A stretch of 53,588 nucleotides of DNA. Origin: Citreicoccus inhibens (GTDB lineage: Bacteria > Myxococcota > Myxococcia > Myxococcales > Myxococcaceae). The notes under the pieces were generated by a model. That model saw nothing but the letters and a program-made list of their open reading frames with translations, searched no databases and was not told where the DNA came from. The position numbers and the translations under genes are program-made. Where the stretch lies: NCBI RefSeq assembly GCF_019039035.1, contig NZ_JAHNZT010000045.1:1-53588 (forward strand), read 5' to 3'. This document shows, in pieces, positions 1 to 11,500 of the stretch (positions are counted from its first letter, which is position 1; each line of letters opens with the position of its first letter).

Positions 1-2300
1 CTTCCCCCTCCTCCATCCGGTGGCACGCCGTGAATGTCGTCCCCTCCGTCGGCCCGTACCCATTCACCAGCACCCCCTCCGCCACCCTCTCCCTCACCCT
101 CCCCACCGGCAGCACGTCTCCTCCGGCAAGCACCTGCCTCACCTTCTTCAGCGCCTCCCCCTGCCTCCCCTGCATCTGCTCGAAGAGCGCCGCCGTCAGC
201 CACAGCGTCGTCACCCCCTTCTCTTCCAGCGCCCTCCCCAACTCCTCCAGCGTCGGCGTCCCCGCCGGGTACACCTCCAGCCTCCCCCCGTGCAGCAGCG
301 CCCCCCACACCTCCAACGTCGACGCGTCGAATGTCAGCGGCGCCAACTGCAGCACCACCTCTCCCTCCCCAAACCGCGCGTACTCCACCCCCTTCACCAA
401 CCTCGTCACGGCTCGCTGCGGGACTCCCACTCCCTTCGGCTTCCCTGTCGAGCCTGACGTGAAGAGCACGTACGCCAGGTTCTCTCCGCTCACTTCCACT
501 TCAATGTTTGTCTTTGCTCGCTTCTCAATCTCACCCCTGTCCCCGTCCACCAGCACCACCACCTCGCCTCCCTCCGCCACCTCCTCCGCCAACTTCTCCT
601 GCGCCACCAACAGCGCCACCCCCGCCTCTCTCCTCATCCACCCCAACCGCTCCATCGGGTAGCTCGCGTCCAGCGGGACGTATGCTCCTCCCGCCTTCAC
701 AATCCCCAGCACCCCCACCACCATCTCCACCGAGCGCTCCACGCACAGCCCCACCCTCACTTCCGCGCCCACTCCCATCCCTCTCAAGTGGTGCGCAAGC
801 TGGTTCGCTCGCTCGTTCAACTCCCTGTACGTCAGCTCTTCTCCCCCGCACGCCACCGCCACCGCATCGGGCCTTCTCGCCGCCACCTCTTCGAACTGCC
901 GCCCCAGGCTCACCTCTCCCGGGTACTCCACTCTCTTCCCGCTCCACTCCTCCACCACGCGCCGCCGCTCCTCCTCCCCCATCAGCGGCAATTCCCTCAC
1001 CTTCTCTTCAGGGCGCGCCACCGCCGCTTCCACCAGCACTCGCAGGTGCCCCAGCAGCCCTTCCACCGTCTCCGCGTCGAACAAGTCACTGTTGTAGTTG
1101 GCCACCACGGCCACTCGTTCCGGCAGCTCCTCCACCAGCAGCGACATCTCGAACTTCGACGTGCGCTCCTCCGCCGCCATCCCTGTGAGGGTGAGATCGC
1201 GGAGTGTGATCTCCGAGACCGGAGTGTTCTGGAGCGTGAGCGACACCTGGAACAGGGGACTGCGACTCAGGTCTCGCTCGGGCTGGAGTTCCTCCACCAG
1301 CTTCTCGAAGGACACGTCCTGATGTGCGTAGGCCCCGAGCGTCACCTCTCGCACTTGCGCCAACAGCTCTCGGAACGTCATGTCCCGTGACATCCGAGCC
1401 CGCAGCACCAGCGTGTTCACGAAGAAGCCGATCAGCCCCTCCGTCTCCGCGTGCGTCCGCCCCGCGATCGGCGAGCCCACGCTCACGTCCCCCTGCCCCG
1501 TGTAGCGCGAGAGCAGCGCTTGATACGCAGCCAGGAGCACCATGAACACCGTGGCGCCCTCGCGACGTCCCACCCCCTCCATCTCCCGCCACAGCGACTT
1601 CGGCCACGCGACGTGGATGTTCGCGCCTCGGAATGTCTGCGCCGCCGGGCGTGGGCGGTCCGTCGGCAGCTCCACGCCGCTCGGCGCTCCCTTCAACTGC
1701 TGGCGCCAGTACTCCAGCTGCGACTCCAGCACCTCACCCTTCAGCCATGCACGCTGCCACAGCGCATGGTCCGCATACTGGATTGGCAATTCCGGCAACA
1801 TCGGCGGCCGGCCTTCGACGCGGGCCGCGTAGAGCGCGGACACCTCACGCACGAGGATGCCCATGGACCAGTAGTCCGAGACGATGTGGTGCATCACCAG
1901 CACCAACACGTGCTCTTGCTCCGACAGCCGCAGGATCGTCGTGCGCAGCAGCGGTCCCGCTTCGAGATCGAACGGGCGCTGCATCTCTTCCTCGACGCGA
2001 CGCTTCGCTGCATCACGGCGCTCGGGTTCGGGCAGCGCGCTCAGGTCCTCGCGATGGAGCGACGGCTCGACTTCTTCCGAGATGTGCTGTCGTGGCAGCC
2101 CCTCCACCACTCGGAACGTGGTGCGCAGGGATTCGTGACGCGCGATCAGGTCCCGGAAGCTCTGCTCCAGGACATCGACCTCCAGCGTTCCCGTCAGCCG
2201 AACAGGAGCCCAGAGGGTGTACGACGTATTGCTCGGATCCAGTTGGGCCAGGAACCACAGCCGTTGCTGGGCGAAGGACAGCGGCGTCTCGCTCCCCCGC
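1..2300 (-). other. NRPS module C-A (Val-like pocket), truncated by window edge
   Basis: C domain with intact HHIVSDYW motif (about 1870-1895) followed by an A domain: LTYRELNERANQL, TSGSTGKPKG, FDASTLEVWG and NGYGPTEGTTF are all readable. Residues at the ten GrsA pocket positions, aligned by eye, are D-A-L-W-L-G-G-T-F (the tenth lies outside). This is close to known valine pockets (DAFWIGGTFK type). The identical code occurs in assembly line 1 (A domain at about 51.7-50.2 kb), but the surrounding residues differ, so it is not a recent copy. The A segment uses many AGG/AGA and GGG codons. Confidence 0.8.
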
Positions 2301-5300
2301 GTCCTGCGCCCGAGTGGCGGAGCGGGCACGCCAGCGGTCGCCACCACACGCGAGATGCGCTCCGCGATGGCCGCCACGGTGGGCGACTCGAAGATGTCCC
2401 GCAGCGGCAGTTCGATACGGAACGCCTCACGGACCCGCGCGACGAGCTGCATGGCCAGCAGCGAGTGCCCACCGGCTTCAAAGAAGTTGTCGTGGAGACC
2501 CACCGCCTCGACTCGCAACACATCGGCCCAGACCCCCGCGAGGATCTGCTCCGTCGGCGTGCGAGGCGCCGCGCGAACCTCGCGACGCTCGGAGCTCGCT
2601 GCCTCGGGCGACGGCAGCGCGTGACGATCCACCTTGCCATTGGGCAACAGCGGCAAGCGCTCCAGCACCACCACGGCCTGCGGCACCAGGAAGCGCGCCA
2701 GCCGAGTCTCCAGTTCGGCGCGAACCTGACGGCCCTCCAGCGAGTGCCCGGGCCGAGGCACGACATAGGCCACGAGCCGGCGATCCCCCGGGACATCCTC
2801 TCGAACGAGGATCAGCGCCTCGCGTACACCAGGATGCGCGAGCACGCCGGCCTCGACCTCCCCCAACTCGACGCGATGGCCTCGGACCTTCACCTGCGCA
2901 TCGGCTCGCCCCAGGTACTCCAGGCCTCCAGCTCGGCGCCACCGAGCGCGGTCCCCCGTGCGGTAGAAGCGCTCACCCTCACCCCACGGTGACGGGACGA
3001 AGCGCTCCGCCGTCAGGTCAGGGCGCCCCAGGTAGCCACGCGCCACGCCTTCGCCCCCGACGAACAGCTCGCCCACCACGCCAACGGGCACAGGCTCCAG
3101 CGCGGCATCGAGCACGTAGACGCGGACGTTCGCGAGCGGCCGGCCAATCTCCACCTCGCGGCCCGGCGCATCCTCGGACGCGGCCAGGTCGACGGAGGTC
3201 GCGACCGCGGTGACCTCCGTGAGGCCGTACGTGTTCAACAGCGGAATCGTGCTGCCCACGTGCCGACGCCACTGCGAGACGCGCTCTGGCATCGCGCGCT
3301 CTCCGCCAATCACCACCCACCGCAGGCCCGAGGGGAGCCGAGCCTTTCCCTCCACCAGACGCGCGGTCACCTCATGCCAGAACGCCGTCGGCAGGTTGAG
3401 CTGACGAATCCCTGCCGCGGCGCACTTCTCCAGGAAGGACTCCGGGACGTCGAGCATCTCCGGGGTCCGCAGAACGAGCGTCCCGCCTTGTGTCAGGCAG
3501 GGATACAGCTCCTCGGCGCTCGTGTCCCAGCTGATGGATGCGAACTGGAGCACGCGGTCGCCCGGCGCCACGGGAAAGGCGCGCCACGCCGCGCACGTGA
3601 AGTTCACCAGCGAGCGGTGTTGAACGACGACGCCCTTGGGCCGCCCCGTCGAGCCGGAGGTATAGAGGACATAGGCCGCCGCCTCGCCGGGCACCTGCGC
3701 CCCCAGCGGACTCGACTCCACCGACGCATCGAGGGCCTGACGCGCATCCACCCAGCGAGCGGGAACAGTCCCCAAGCGCTCACGGAGCGCCGCGCTGCCG
3801 ACGATGATGCTCGCGCCGCTGTCCTCCAGCATGAAGGCGAGCCGCTCCGCTGGATACTCCGGATCCAACGGGACGTAGGTGCCTCCAGCCTTCAAGATGC
3901 CAAGCAGCGCCGTCACCAGTTCGATGGAGCGCTCGACGTGGACCGCGACGCGCGTCTCCAACCCGACGCCGAGCGCCCGCAGTCCACGCGCCACGCGGTT
4001 CGCTCGCGCGTCCAGTTCGCGATACGTCACGAACTCGGCTCCCGCCATCACGGCCAGCGCGTCTGGTGTGCGAGACACCTGCGCCTCGATGAGGGCGTGG
4101 ATGCTGTCGGGTCCCGAATGGGGGCGTCGCTCGCCGTTCCACTCCACCAGCAAGCGCTGTCTCTCCATCTCGGAGAGCAGCGGGAGGCGCTCCACGGCGC
4201 GCTCCGGCGAGGACACCGCGCCCTCCAGCAGCACCTCCAGGTGCGACAACATCGCGTCCAGCGTGGCGCTGTCGTAGAGGTCCGCGTTGTAGGTCGCGCT
4301 GAGCGCGATGCCCGTGGGACCGCGCGCCATCATCAAGGTCAGGTCCAGCTCGGTGCTCGTCGCATCCGCATCGAGCGTGCGAACCCCGAGCCCAGGCACC
4401 GCGCGGGTGCTGGGCAGCGCGTCGAGTTGACCGAACAGCACTTGAAAGAGGGGCGCGCGCGTCAGGTCGCGCTCCACGCCCAGCGCCTTGAGCAGCGGCT
4501 CGAAGGGGACATGTGGATGCGCGAACGCCTCCACCGTCCCGAGGCGCGCACGTCGCAGCAGCTCGCGGAAGTGAGGGCGGTCGGAGAGATCGCCGCGCAG
4601 GACGAGCGGCTCGAAGAAGAGGCCGATCAACCGCTCTGTCTCCACGCGGTCGCGGTTCGCGTAGGGCGCGCCCAGGAGGACGTCCCGCTGTCCCGAGTAG
4701 CGAGACAACAGGGCCTGGAGTCCCGCCAACACCACCATGAAGAGCGTTGCCCCCTCCTCACGCGCCAGTGACTCCAGGCACTCCGTCAACCGAACGGAGA
4801 GCAAGGCCTTGCGCTGTCCCGCCGCCCCCGTGGCGGAGCGTCGCGGGCGATCCGTGGGCAACTCCAGCGCATGAGGCGCGCCGGCCAGCCGCCGCCGCCA
4901 GAACTCCAAGTGAGCGTCCAGCGCTTCACCTCGGAGGCGGCCCCGCTGCCACACCGCGTAGTCCGGATATTGGAGGGGAAGCTCCGGCAGGGGCGAAGGC
5001 TGTCCGCGTGTGAAGGCGCCGTAGAGCGCGACCAGCTCATGGGTGAGCACGCCCATGGACCAGCCATCGGAGATGATGTGGTGCATCACCACGCGCAGGA
5101 CGTGGCGCTCCGAGGAGAGCCGCAGCAGCGCGGCGCGAATGAGCGGCCCGGCCTCCAGCCGGAACGGCGTGCGCATCTCCTGCTCGATGCTCCGCGCGAC
5201 CTCCGCGTCGCGGGCCTCGGGCGCGAGGTGCGTGAGGTCCACCACGTCCAGCGCGAGGGACAGCTGCGACTCGACGAGCTGCACGGGTGCGCCGCTCGCC

Positions 5301-5572
5301 TCGCCGAAGCGGGTGCGCAGCGCATCGTGACGCCGGACGACTTCCTGGAAGGCGCGTCCCAGCGCGGAGGCATCCAGGGCCCCCGACAGCTCCACGACCA
5401 GCGGCAGGTTGTAGGCCGGGAGCCCGGGCGCGAGCTGCTCCAGGAACCACATGCGTTGCTGGGAGAACGTCAGCGGCAGCGCTGGGCGAGGCTTCTTCTC
5501 CAGCCGCCTGGCCAACAGCGCGAGCTTCTCCTCACGCGTCAGCGTGGGCTTCTTCTCGGTCTCGGTCCCCAT
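1..5572 (-). CDS. NRPS, third gene of assembly line 2 (C-A-T-C-A, 3' end cut off)
   Basis: Nonribosomal peptide synthetase adding two residues to the chain delivered by the upstream KS-containing protein. The ATG at 5572 lies one codon after the TGA (5578-5576) of the preceding gene, with GGAG a few bases further upstream, so the two are translationally coupled. I checked that widely separated motifs (HHIVSD near 1885, TSGSTGKPKG near 450) are in the same frame as this ATG. The gene is therefore open through the whole 5.57 kb and runs off the left edge, about 1857 residues. Order: C, A, T, C, partial A. The protein begins MGTETEKKPTLTREEKL and enters a C domain at once, with no obvious docking helix. 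The last about 1 kb has a codon usage unlike the rest. Confidence 0.93.
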   Translation of the reverse strand, partial: MGTETEKKPTLTREEKLALLARRLEKKPRPALPLTFSQQRMWFLEQLAPGLPAYNLPLVVELSGALDASALGRAFQEVVRRHDALRTRFGEASGAPVQLVESQLSLALDVVDLTHLAPEARDAEVARSIEQEMRTPFRLEAGPLIRAALLRLSSERHVLRVVMHHIISDGWSMGVLTHELVALYGAFTRGQPSPLPELPLQYPDYAVWQRGRLRGEALDAHLEFWRRRLAGAPHALELPTDRPRRSATGAAGQRKALLSVRLTECLESLAREEGATLFMVVLAGLQALLSRYSGQRDVLLGAPYANRDRVETERLIGLFFEPLVLRGDLSDRPHFRELLRRARLGTVEAFAHPHVPFEPLLKALGVERDLTRAPLFQVLFGQLDALPSTRAVPGLGVRTLDADATSTELDLTLMMARGPTGIALSATYNADLYDSATLDAMLSHLEVLLEGAVSSPERAVERLPLLSEMERQRLLVEWNGERRPHSGPDSIHALIEAQVSRTPDALAVMAGAEFVTYRELDARANRVARGLRALGVGLETRVAVHVERSIELVTALLGILKAGGTYVPLDPEYPAERLAFMLEDSGASIIVGSAALRERLGTVPARWVDARQALDASVESSPLGAQVPGEAAAYVLYTSGSTGRPKGVVVQHRSLVNFTCAAWRAFPVAPGDRVLQFASISWDTSAEELYPCLTQGGTLVLRTPEMLDVPESFLEKCAAAGIRQLNLPTAFWHEVTARLVEGKARLPSGLRWVVIGGERAMPERVSQWRRHVGSTIPLLNTYGLTEVTAVATSVDLAASEDAPGREVEIGRPLANVRVYVLDAALEPVPVGVVGELFVGGEGVARGYLGRPDLTAERFVPSPWGEGERFYRTGDRARWRRAGGLEYLGRADAQVKVRGHRVELGEVEAGVLAHPGVREALILVREDVPGDRRLVAYVVPRPGHSLEGRQVRAELETRLARFLVPQAVVVLERLPLLPNGKVDRHALPSPEAASSERREVRAAPRTPTEQILAGVWADVLRVEAVGLHDNFFEAGGHSLLAMQLVARVREAFRIELPLRDIFESPTVAAIAERISRVVATAGVPAPPLGRRTRGSETPLSFAQQRLWFLAQLDPSNTSYTLWAPVRLTGTLEVDVLEQSFRDLIARHESLRTTFRVVEGLPRQHISEEVEPSLHREDLSALPEPERRDAAKRRVEEEMQRPFDLEAGPLLRTTILRLSEQEHVLVLVMHHIVSDYWSMGILVREVSALYAARVEGRPPMLPELPIQYADHALWQRAWLKGEVLESQLEYWRQQLKGAPSGVELPTDRPRPAAQTFRGANIHVAWPKSLWREMEGVGRREGATVFMVLLAAYQALLSRYTGQGDVSVGSPIAGRTHAETEGLIGFFVNTLVLRARMSRDMTFRELLAQVREVTLGAYAHQDVSFEKLVEELQPERDLSRSPLFQVSLTLQNTPVSEITLRDLTLTGMAAEERTSKFEMSLLVEELPERVAVVANYNSDLFDAETVEGLLGHLRVLVEAAVARPEEKVRELPLMGEEERRRVVEEWSGKRVEYPGEVSLGRQFEEVAARRPDAVAVACGGEELTYRELNERANQLAHHLRGMGVGAEVRVGLCVERSVEMVVGVLGIVKAGGAYVPLDASYPMERLGWMRREAGVALLVAQEKLAEEVAEGGEVVVLVDGDRGEIEKRAKTNIEVEVSGENLAYVLFTSGSTGKPKGVGVPQRAVTRLVKGVEYARFGEGEVVLQLAPLTFDASTLEVWGALLHGGRLEVYPAGTPTLEELGRALEEKGVTTLWLTAALFEQMQGRQGEALKKVRQVLAGGDVLPVGRVRERVAEGVLVNGYGPTEGTTFTACHRMEEGE
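2380..5510 (-). other. NRPS module C-A-T, substrate unresolved (Glu at pocket position 239)
   Basis: C domain with QQRMWFLEQL and [10 protein letters not shown] domain with [10 protein letters not shown], then T domain HDNFFEAGGHSLLA. The A4 segment reads SWDTSAEELYP and A5 reads TYGLTEVTAVATS instead of the canonical YGPTE. Pocket residues by hand alignment are D-T-E-N-V-G-T-A-V. Glu at position 239 is common in pockets for amines such as Lys, Orn, Arg or Dab, but the full code matches none I know. I therefore call it polar or basic at most. Confidence 0.8.
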
Positions 5573-5575
5573 GGT

Positions 5576-8500
5576 TCAGCTCTCCGCCTCGGTTGCATCC
5601 AGCAGTGCGTCCAGTTCGTCGTCCGAGAGCTGCTCCAACGCGTTGGCGTCCAACTCTCGGGACACCCGCGCGATGGGCTCATCGGCGATGCGCTTCATCG
5701 CGCCAGCGAGTCGCGCGACCGCGTTCGCCATCCCCTCCAGCGTGGGGGACTCGAAGACCGCGGCCAGCGACAGCTCCACGCCCAGCGACTCGCGCACCCG
5801 CGCGACGATGCGCGCGGCCATGAGCGAGTGTCCGCCGAGCGCGAAGAAGTCGTCTCGGGCGCCGATCCCCGTCCGTCCGAGCAGCTCGGACCAGATGTCG
5901 GCGAGCAGTCGCTCCTCGTGCGTCGCGGGCGCGACATACGCCGCGGCGTTTCCGATGGGCGTGTCGCGGTCACGGAGCGCGCGCCGGTCCACCTTGCCCG
6001 TCGTGGTGAGCGGCAGCGCATCCACCGGTGCGAACGTGGAGGGCACCATGAAGTCCGGCACCTTCTGCTTCAGCGAGCCGCGAACGTCGGCCACATCGAG
6101 CGTGTGCCCGGGCCGCAGGACCAGCCACGCCACGAGGTGCACCTCGCCTGCCACGTCCTCGCGTCCGACCACCGCGACCTCGGCCACGGAGGGATGGGAC
6201 CGGAGCGCGGCCTCCACCTCACCGGGCTCCAACCGAGCGCCACGAACCTTGAGCTGTTCATCGGCCCGGCCCAGGTACTCGAGCTGTCCATCGCGGCGCC
6301 AGCGCGCGACGTCTCCGGTGCGATACATCCGGCCGCCGGGCTCGTCGCTGAAAGGATCCGCCACGTAGCGCCCCGCCGTCAGGTCCGGGCGGTCCAGGTA
6401 GCCTCGCGACACACCCGGGCCGGCGATGAACAGCTCGCCGCGGGCACCGATGGGCACGGGGCGCAGCGCCGCGTCGAGCACGTAGGCGCGCAGGTTGTCG
6501 ATGGGGCGTCCGATGGAGACCGGGCCCACGCCCACCTCGGTCGCGGTGGCGTCGCCGGCCACTTCCGACGAGCCATACAGGTTGAGCAACCGCGCCTGCG
6601 GCAGTTGCTCGCGGAAGCGCGCGGCGAGGTCCTCCGGCAACCGCTCGCCGCTGGTCACCCAGAGTCGCAGCGCCTTGAGGCGGCACGACATGTCCGGGAC
6701 CTCCAGCAGCCCGCGCAGCACCTGCGGCACCAGGACGACGCGCGTGACGGCGCCCGCGTCCAACTCCGCCACCAACCGAACCGGATCCTTCAACCCCTCT
6801 TCATCTGGAAGGACCACGGGGACGCCCGCCAGCAACGGCCCCAACAGCTCCCAGACCGCATCCACGAACCCGAAGCCCGTGGTCAACGCGCCGACCTCTC
6901 CGGCCTCGAAGGGATAGGCGCGCCACATCCACGCGAAGCGGTTGAGCGTCGCCCGGTGCGTGGCCATGACGCCCTTGGGCTGCCCCGTGGAGCCCGAGGT
7001 GAAGATGACGTGGGCGAGGGCATCCCCGCCCGGCGCGGGAGGCAAGGGAGCAGCCCCCGGCGCCGCTGCGTCCTCGTCCTCCAGCCACAACACCGGCAGT
7101 CCCGCGTGCGGGGGCAACCGGTCCGCCAGGTGTCGCCGTGCGAGCAGCGCACCAGGGCGCGACTGCTCCACCATCCAGCCGAGCCGCTCGCGAGGATGCG
7201 TCGGCTCCAGGGGAACATACGCCCCTCCCGCGCGCAGCACCGCGAGCAGACCCACCACCAGCTCCACCGAACGATCCGCGAAGAGGCCGACCCGGACCTC
7301 GGGTCCTACGCCCTGAGCGCGCAGACGCGAGGCGAGTCGATTCACCCGCGCCGACAGCGCGCCAAACGTCACCGGGCCGCTCCGCGTGAGCAGCGCGGGA
7401 GACTGAGGCGTCCGCGCGGCCTGGGCCTCGAAGAGGGCCGAGAGGCTCGACTCCGAATCCAGCGCGTGCACCGGACCGCGACCCAGGTCGATCACCGCCG
7501 CGCGGTCCTCGTCGCACAGCATGGGCACCGCGTCCAGCCGCTCCACGCCTGATGCCAGCCCCCGCAAGAGCGTGCTCCAGTGCGACAACAGCCGGCGAAT
7601 CGCGCCCTCGTCGAACAGCGCGGGCGCATAGGCGAGGCTCAGGCGCAGCCGCTCCCCAGGCAGCACGTAGGCAGACAAGGGTTGGTTGCCCTGGTCGTGA
7701 CTCTTGACGTCCCGTACCTCCAAGCCGGGCGCGCCTTTTCCGAGCGCCGCATCGAGGGGGTAGTTCTCGAACACGAGCACCGTCTCGAAGAGCGGCTGGC
7801 CCCGCGCCAGCTCGCTCCAGGACTTCACCTGGATGAGCGGGCTGTGCTCGTGGCGACGCATGTCGAGCTGGCGGGCCTGGAGCTGCTGCAACCAGGGCAC
7901 CACCGCCGCATCCGCGGGCAGGCGCGCGCGGATGGGCAGTGAGTTGATGAACAACCCGACCATCTCCTCGGCGCCGGGCAGGTCCACCGGACGACCGGAG
8001 ACCGTGGCACCGAACACCACGTCCCGCGCTCCCGAGTACCGACTCAAGAGCAGCGCCCACGCTCCCTGCACCACCGTGTTCAACGTGAGCTGGTGCTTGC
8101 GTGCGAAGGCTTGTAGCTCCGCGGTCACCTCGGGCGCGAGGAACAGCACCTCCTCGCCCGAGACCTCCAGCTCGCCGCCCGCATGGTCGCGCCGCGCCCC
8201 AGGCAGTGGCGTGGGTGAGGTGAACCCCGCCAACTCACCACGCCAGTACGCCTGCGCGGCGGACAGGTCCTGGCGCTGGAGCCACGCGAGGTACTCACGC
8301 CACGCGGCTGGGCGCGGCAACGAGGACTCACGCCCCGAGGCGAAGTCGCCATAGAGCGTGAAGACCTCGCGCAGCATCAAGCCCACGCTCCATCCGTCCA
8401 GGATGAGGTGGTGATGGCTCCACAGGAAGCGGTGCTCCTCGTCGCCCAGGCGCACCACTTCCATGCGCGCGAGCGGCGCGGCGGCGAGCGAGAAGCCTCG

Positions 8501-11500
8501 CGCGTGGTCCGCCTCGACCAGCGCCGTCATGCGCGCCTGCTGCGCATCCGGCGACAGGCCGCGCAGGTCATGCTCGATCCAGGGCAGCACGGCGTCCCGA
8601 TGGATGAGCTGAAGTGGATCGCCGAGTCCCTCGTGATGGAACGACGTGCGCAAGGTGCCATGACGAGCGATCACCTCGCTCCAGGCCCGGCGCAGCGCGA
8701 CCAGATCCGCGCGGCCTCGCAGGGTCCACGCGAGACGCTCATGGAAGACGCCGGATCCCGGCGCCGCGAGCACCGAGTGCAACAGCATCCCTTGCTGCAA
8801 GGACGTGAGGACGCTGAGGTCCTCCAGGTCCGGGTGCTGCCCCAACAACCGCGAGAGCGCCGCGGGCGTCGTCCTCGCCAGCGGGAAGTCTCCCAGCGAG
8901 CGGCGAGCGGCGTCGTCCGTGCCCTTCCCCGCCACCAGCTCGCGGAGCCCCTCGGAGAACCGGGCCGCCACGGACTGGATGGTGGCGAGCGCGTGCACGG
9001 CGCGACTGAACGCGAACGTCACCACCAACCGGCCGTCGCGCACCACGGCGTTCACGGCGAGCCGATGCGGGCGCTGGCCGCTCGGGGCATGCCATGGGCC
9101 CGCGGGCTCATGGGTCAACCCGAAGCGCTCAGCGCCTCGGGCCGCCGCGTCGAGCTGCCCCAGGTAGTTGAAGCCCACCTCCGCGCCCGCCTGCGCACGG
9201 AGCACCTGCGCCGCATCCGGCCGCAAGGAGCGCAACACGCCATGGCCCAGGCCGTTCATCGGCAGCGCCCGACGCGCATCGCGCAAGGCTCGGAGCGCGT
9301 CTCCGGGAGTCGCGCCCTCCGGCACCGTCACGTCGAGCGGGAACACGCTCGTGAACCAGCCCACGGTCCGCGACAGGTCCACGTCCGGGAACAGCGACTC
9401 GCGACCATGGCCCTCCAGCTCCAGCCGCACCCGAGGTCCGCCCGTCCACCGAGACACCGCGCGCGCCAGCGCCGACAGCAGCACTTCATCCACTCGGGCG
9501 CGATAGGCCGACGGCACTTCGTTGAGCAGGGTCTTCGTCTCGCCCGGCTCGACGGACACCGTCAGGAGCTGCTCGCTCGCGAAGGTGTTGTCTCCGCCCG
9601 GGAAGTCCAGGGGCAAGGCGGGCACGTCGCCGGAGGTCCGCCACAGCGGAAGCTCACGACCCATCGCCTCCGTGTTCGCGTGCGCGAGGAGCTTCTCCGC
9701 CCAGGCCTTGAACGACGTCGTCTTCGCGGGGAGCACCACCGTCTCGCCCCGCTCCAGACGCGCATAGGCCGTCTCCACGTCCTCCAAGAGAGGGCGCAGC
9801 GACACGCCATCCACCGCGAGGTGGTGCACGACCAGCAGCAACCGGGCCGTGCGCGCCGGGCCTCTCTCGAACAAGACCGCGCGCAGCAGGAGTCCTTCGT
9901 CCAATCGCAGGCTTCGTTGAACCTCCGCGCCCACGGCCTCCAGCGCGGTCCCCAGCTCCGCCTCGGGGAGCGCGGAGTGGTCCACCCGGCGCACAACCAC
10001 GCGCTCGGGCACGGGGCCATGCGACTGCGTCCAGCCGTCGGTGCCCCGCGTGAAGCGCAGCCGGAGCGCGTCATGGTGGCCCACCACCGACGCGAGCGCT
10101 CGCTCCAGGAGCGCCGCGTCAACGGGCCGGCGCACCTCCAGCACGGCGGACAGGTTGTAGTGGTGCGGCTCGGGCAGCGCCCAATCCTCGAAGAAGATGC
10201 GCTGCATGGGCGTCAGTGGCGCGTGGCCTTCCACCGGGCCCTGTTCGCCCAGCGGGGCCTGAGCCTTGCCCACGCCCTCGGACAACTCGGCGAGCGTCTG
10301 CCGCTCGAAGAGCATCGCCGGCTCCAGCCGGAGCCCGGCTTGCTTCGCGCGCGAGACGATCTGAATGCCGAGGATGGAGTCCCCGCCGAGCTCGAAGAAG
10401 TTGTCGTGGATGCCCACGCGCTCCACGCCCAACACCTGGGCCCACAGCGCGGCGAGTGTCCGCTCGACCTCCGTGCGCGGCGCCACGAAGGCCTTGCCCG
10501 ACGTCACCTTGATGGCGTCCGGCTCAGGCAGCGCGCCGCGATCCACCTTCCCTCCGGGCGTCTTCGGCAGGGCCTCCAGCACGACGAACGCCGCCGGCAG
10601 CATGTGGTCCGGCAGGCGGTCCTTGAGGAAGTCTCGCAGCGCCGTGAGCGCCGGCGCACCCGCGGAGGTCGCGACGACGTAGCCCACCAGGCGGCGCGTA
10701 TTGCTCACGTCCGCTCGCACCACCACGACCGCGTCCGCCACGTTCGGGTGCTGACGCAGCGCCGCTTCAATCTCTCCGGGCTCGATGCGGAAGCCTCGGA
10801 TCTTCACCTGCGCATCGACGCGGCCCAGGTACTCCAGGCGGCCATCCTCGCGTGCTCGGACCCGATCTCCCGTGCGGTACAGGCGGGCTCCCGCCTCGCC
10901 GGAGAAGCCGTCCGGCACGAAGCACTCCGAGGTCAACTCGGGACGCCCCAGGTAGCCGCGCGTGATGCCCGCGCCCCCCAGGTACAGCTCGCCTGACAGT
11001 CCGATGGGTACGGGTTGGCCTCGGACATCGAGCACGTAGGCCCGCGTGTTGTGCAGGGGCCGACCGATGTCGGGCCGCTCCGCATCCAGGCCGGTGGAGA
11101 CGGTCGCGCAGACAGTGGCCTCCGTCGGGCCGTAGCCGTTGAGCAGTCGGCGCCCACGGCTCCAGCGCTTCGCCAGCTCCGGCGTGCAGACCTCGCCCGC
11201 GGAGATGACCGTGGACAGCGCGGGCATTCCCTCCGGCTCCAGTTGCGCGAGCGACGAGGGCGTGAGCGTGACAGTGGTGATGCCGCGCGACTCCAGCACC
11301 TCGCGCAGCGGTGCCCCCGGCAGCAAGGACTCACGTGGCGCGAGATGCAGCTCCGCGCCGGCGATCAGCGTGGAGAGGATCTCCAGCACGGACGCGTCGA
11401 AGCCCAGCGCGGCGGCTTGGAGCACGCGGCGCCCCGGCCCCACGTCGTGCGCGGGGACGATGGCCCGCACCGTGTTGCAGATGCTCTCATGCGTGACGAG

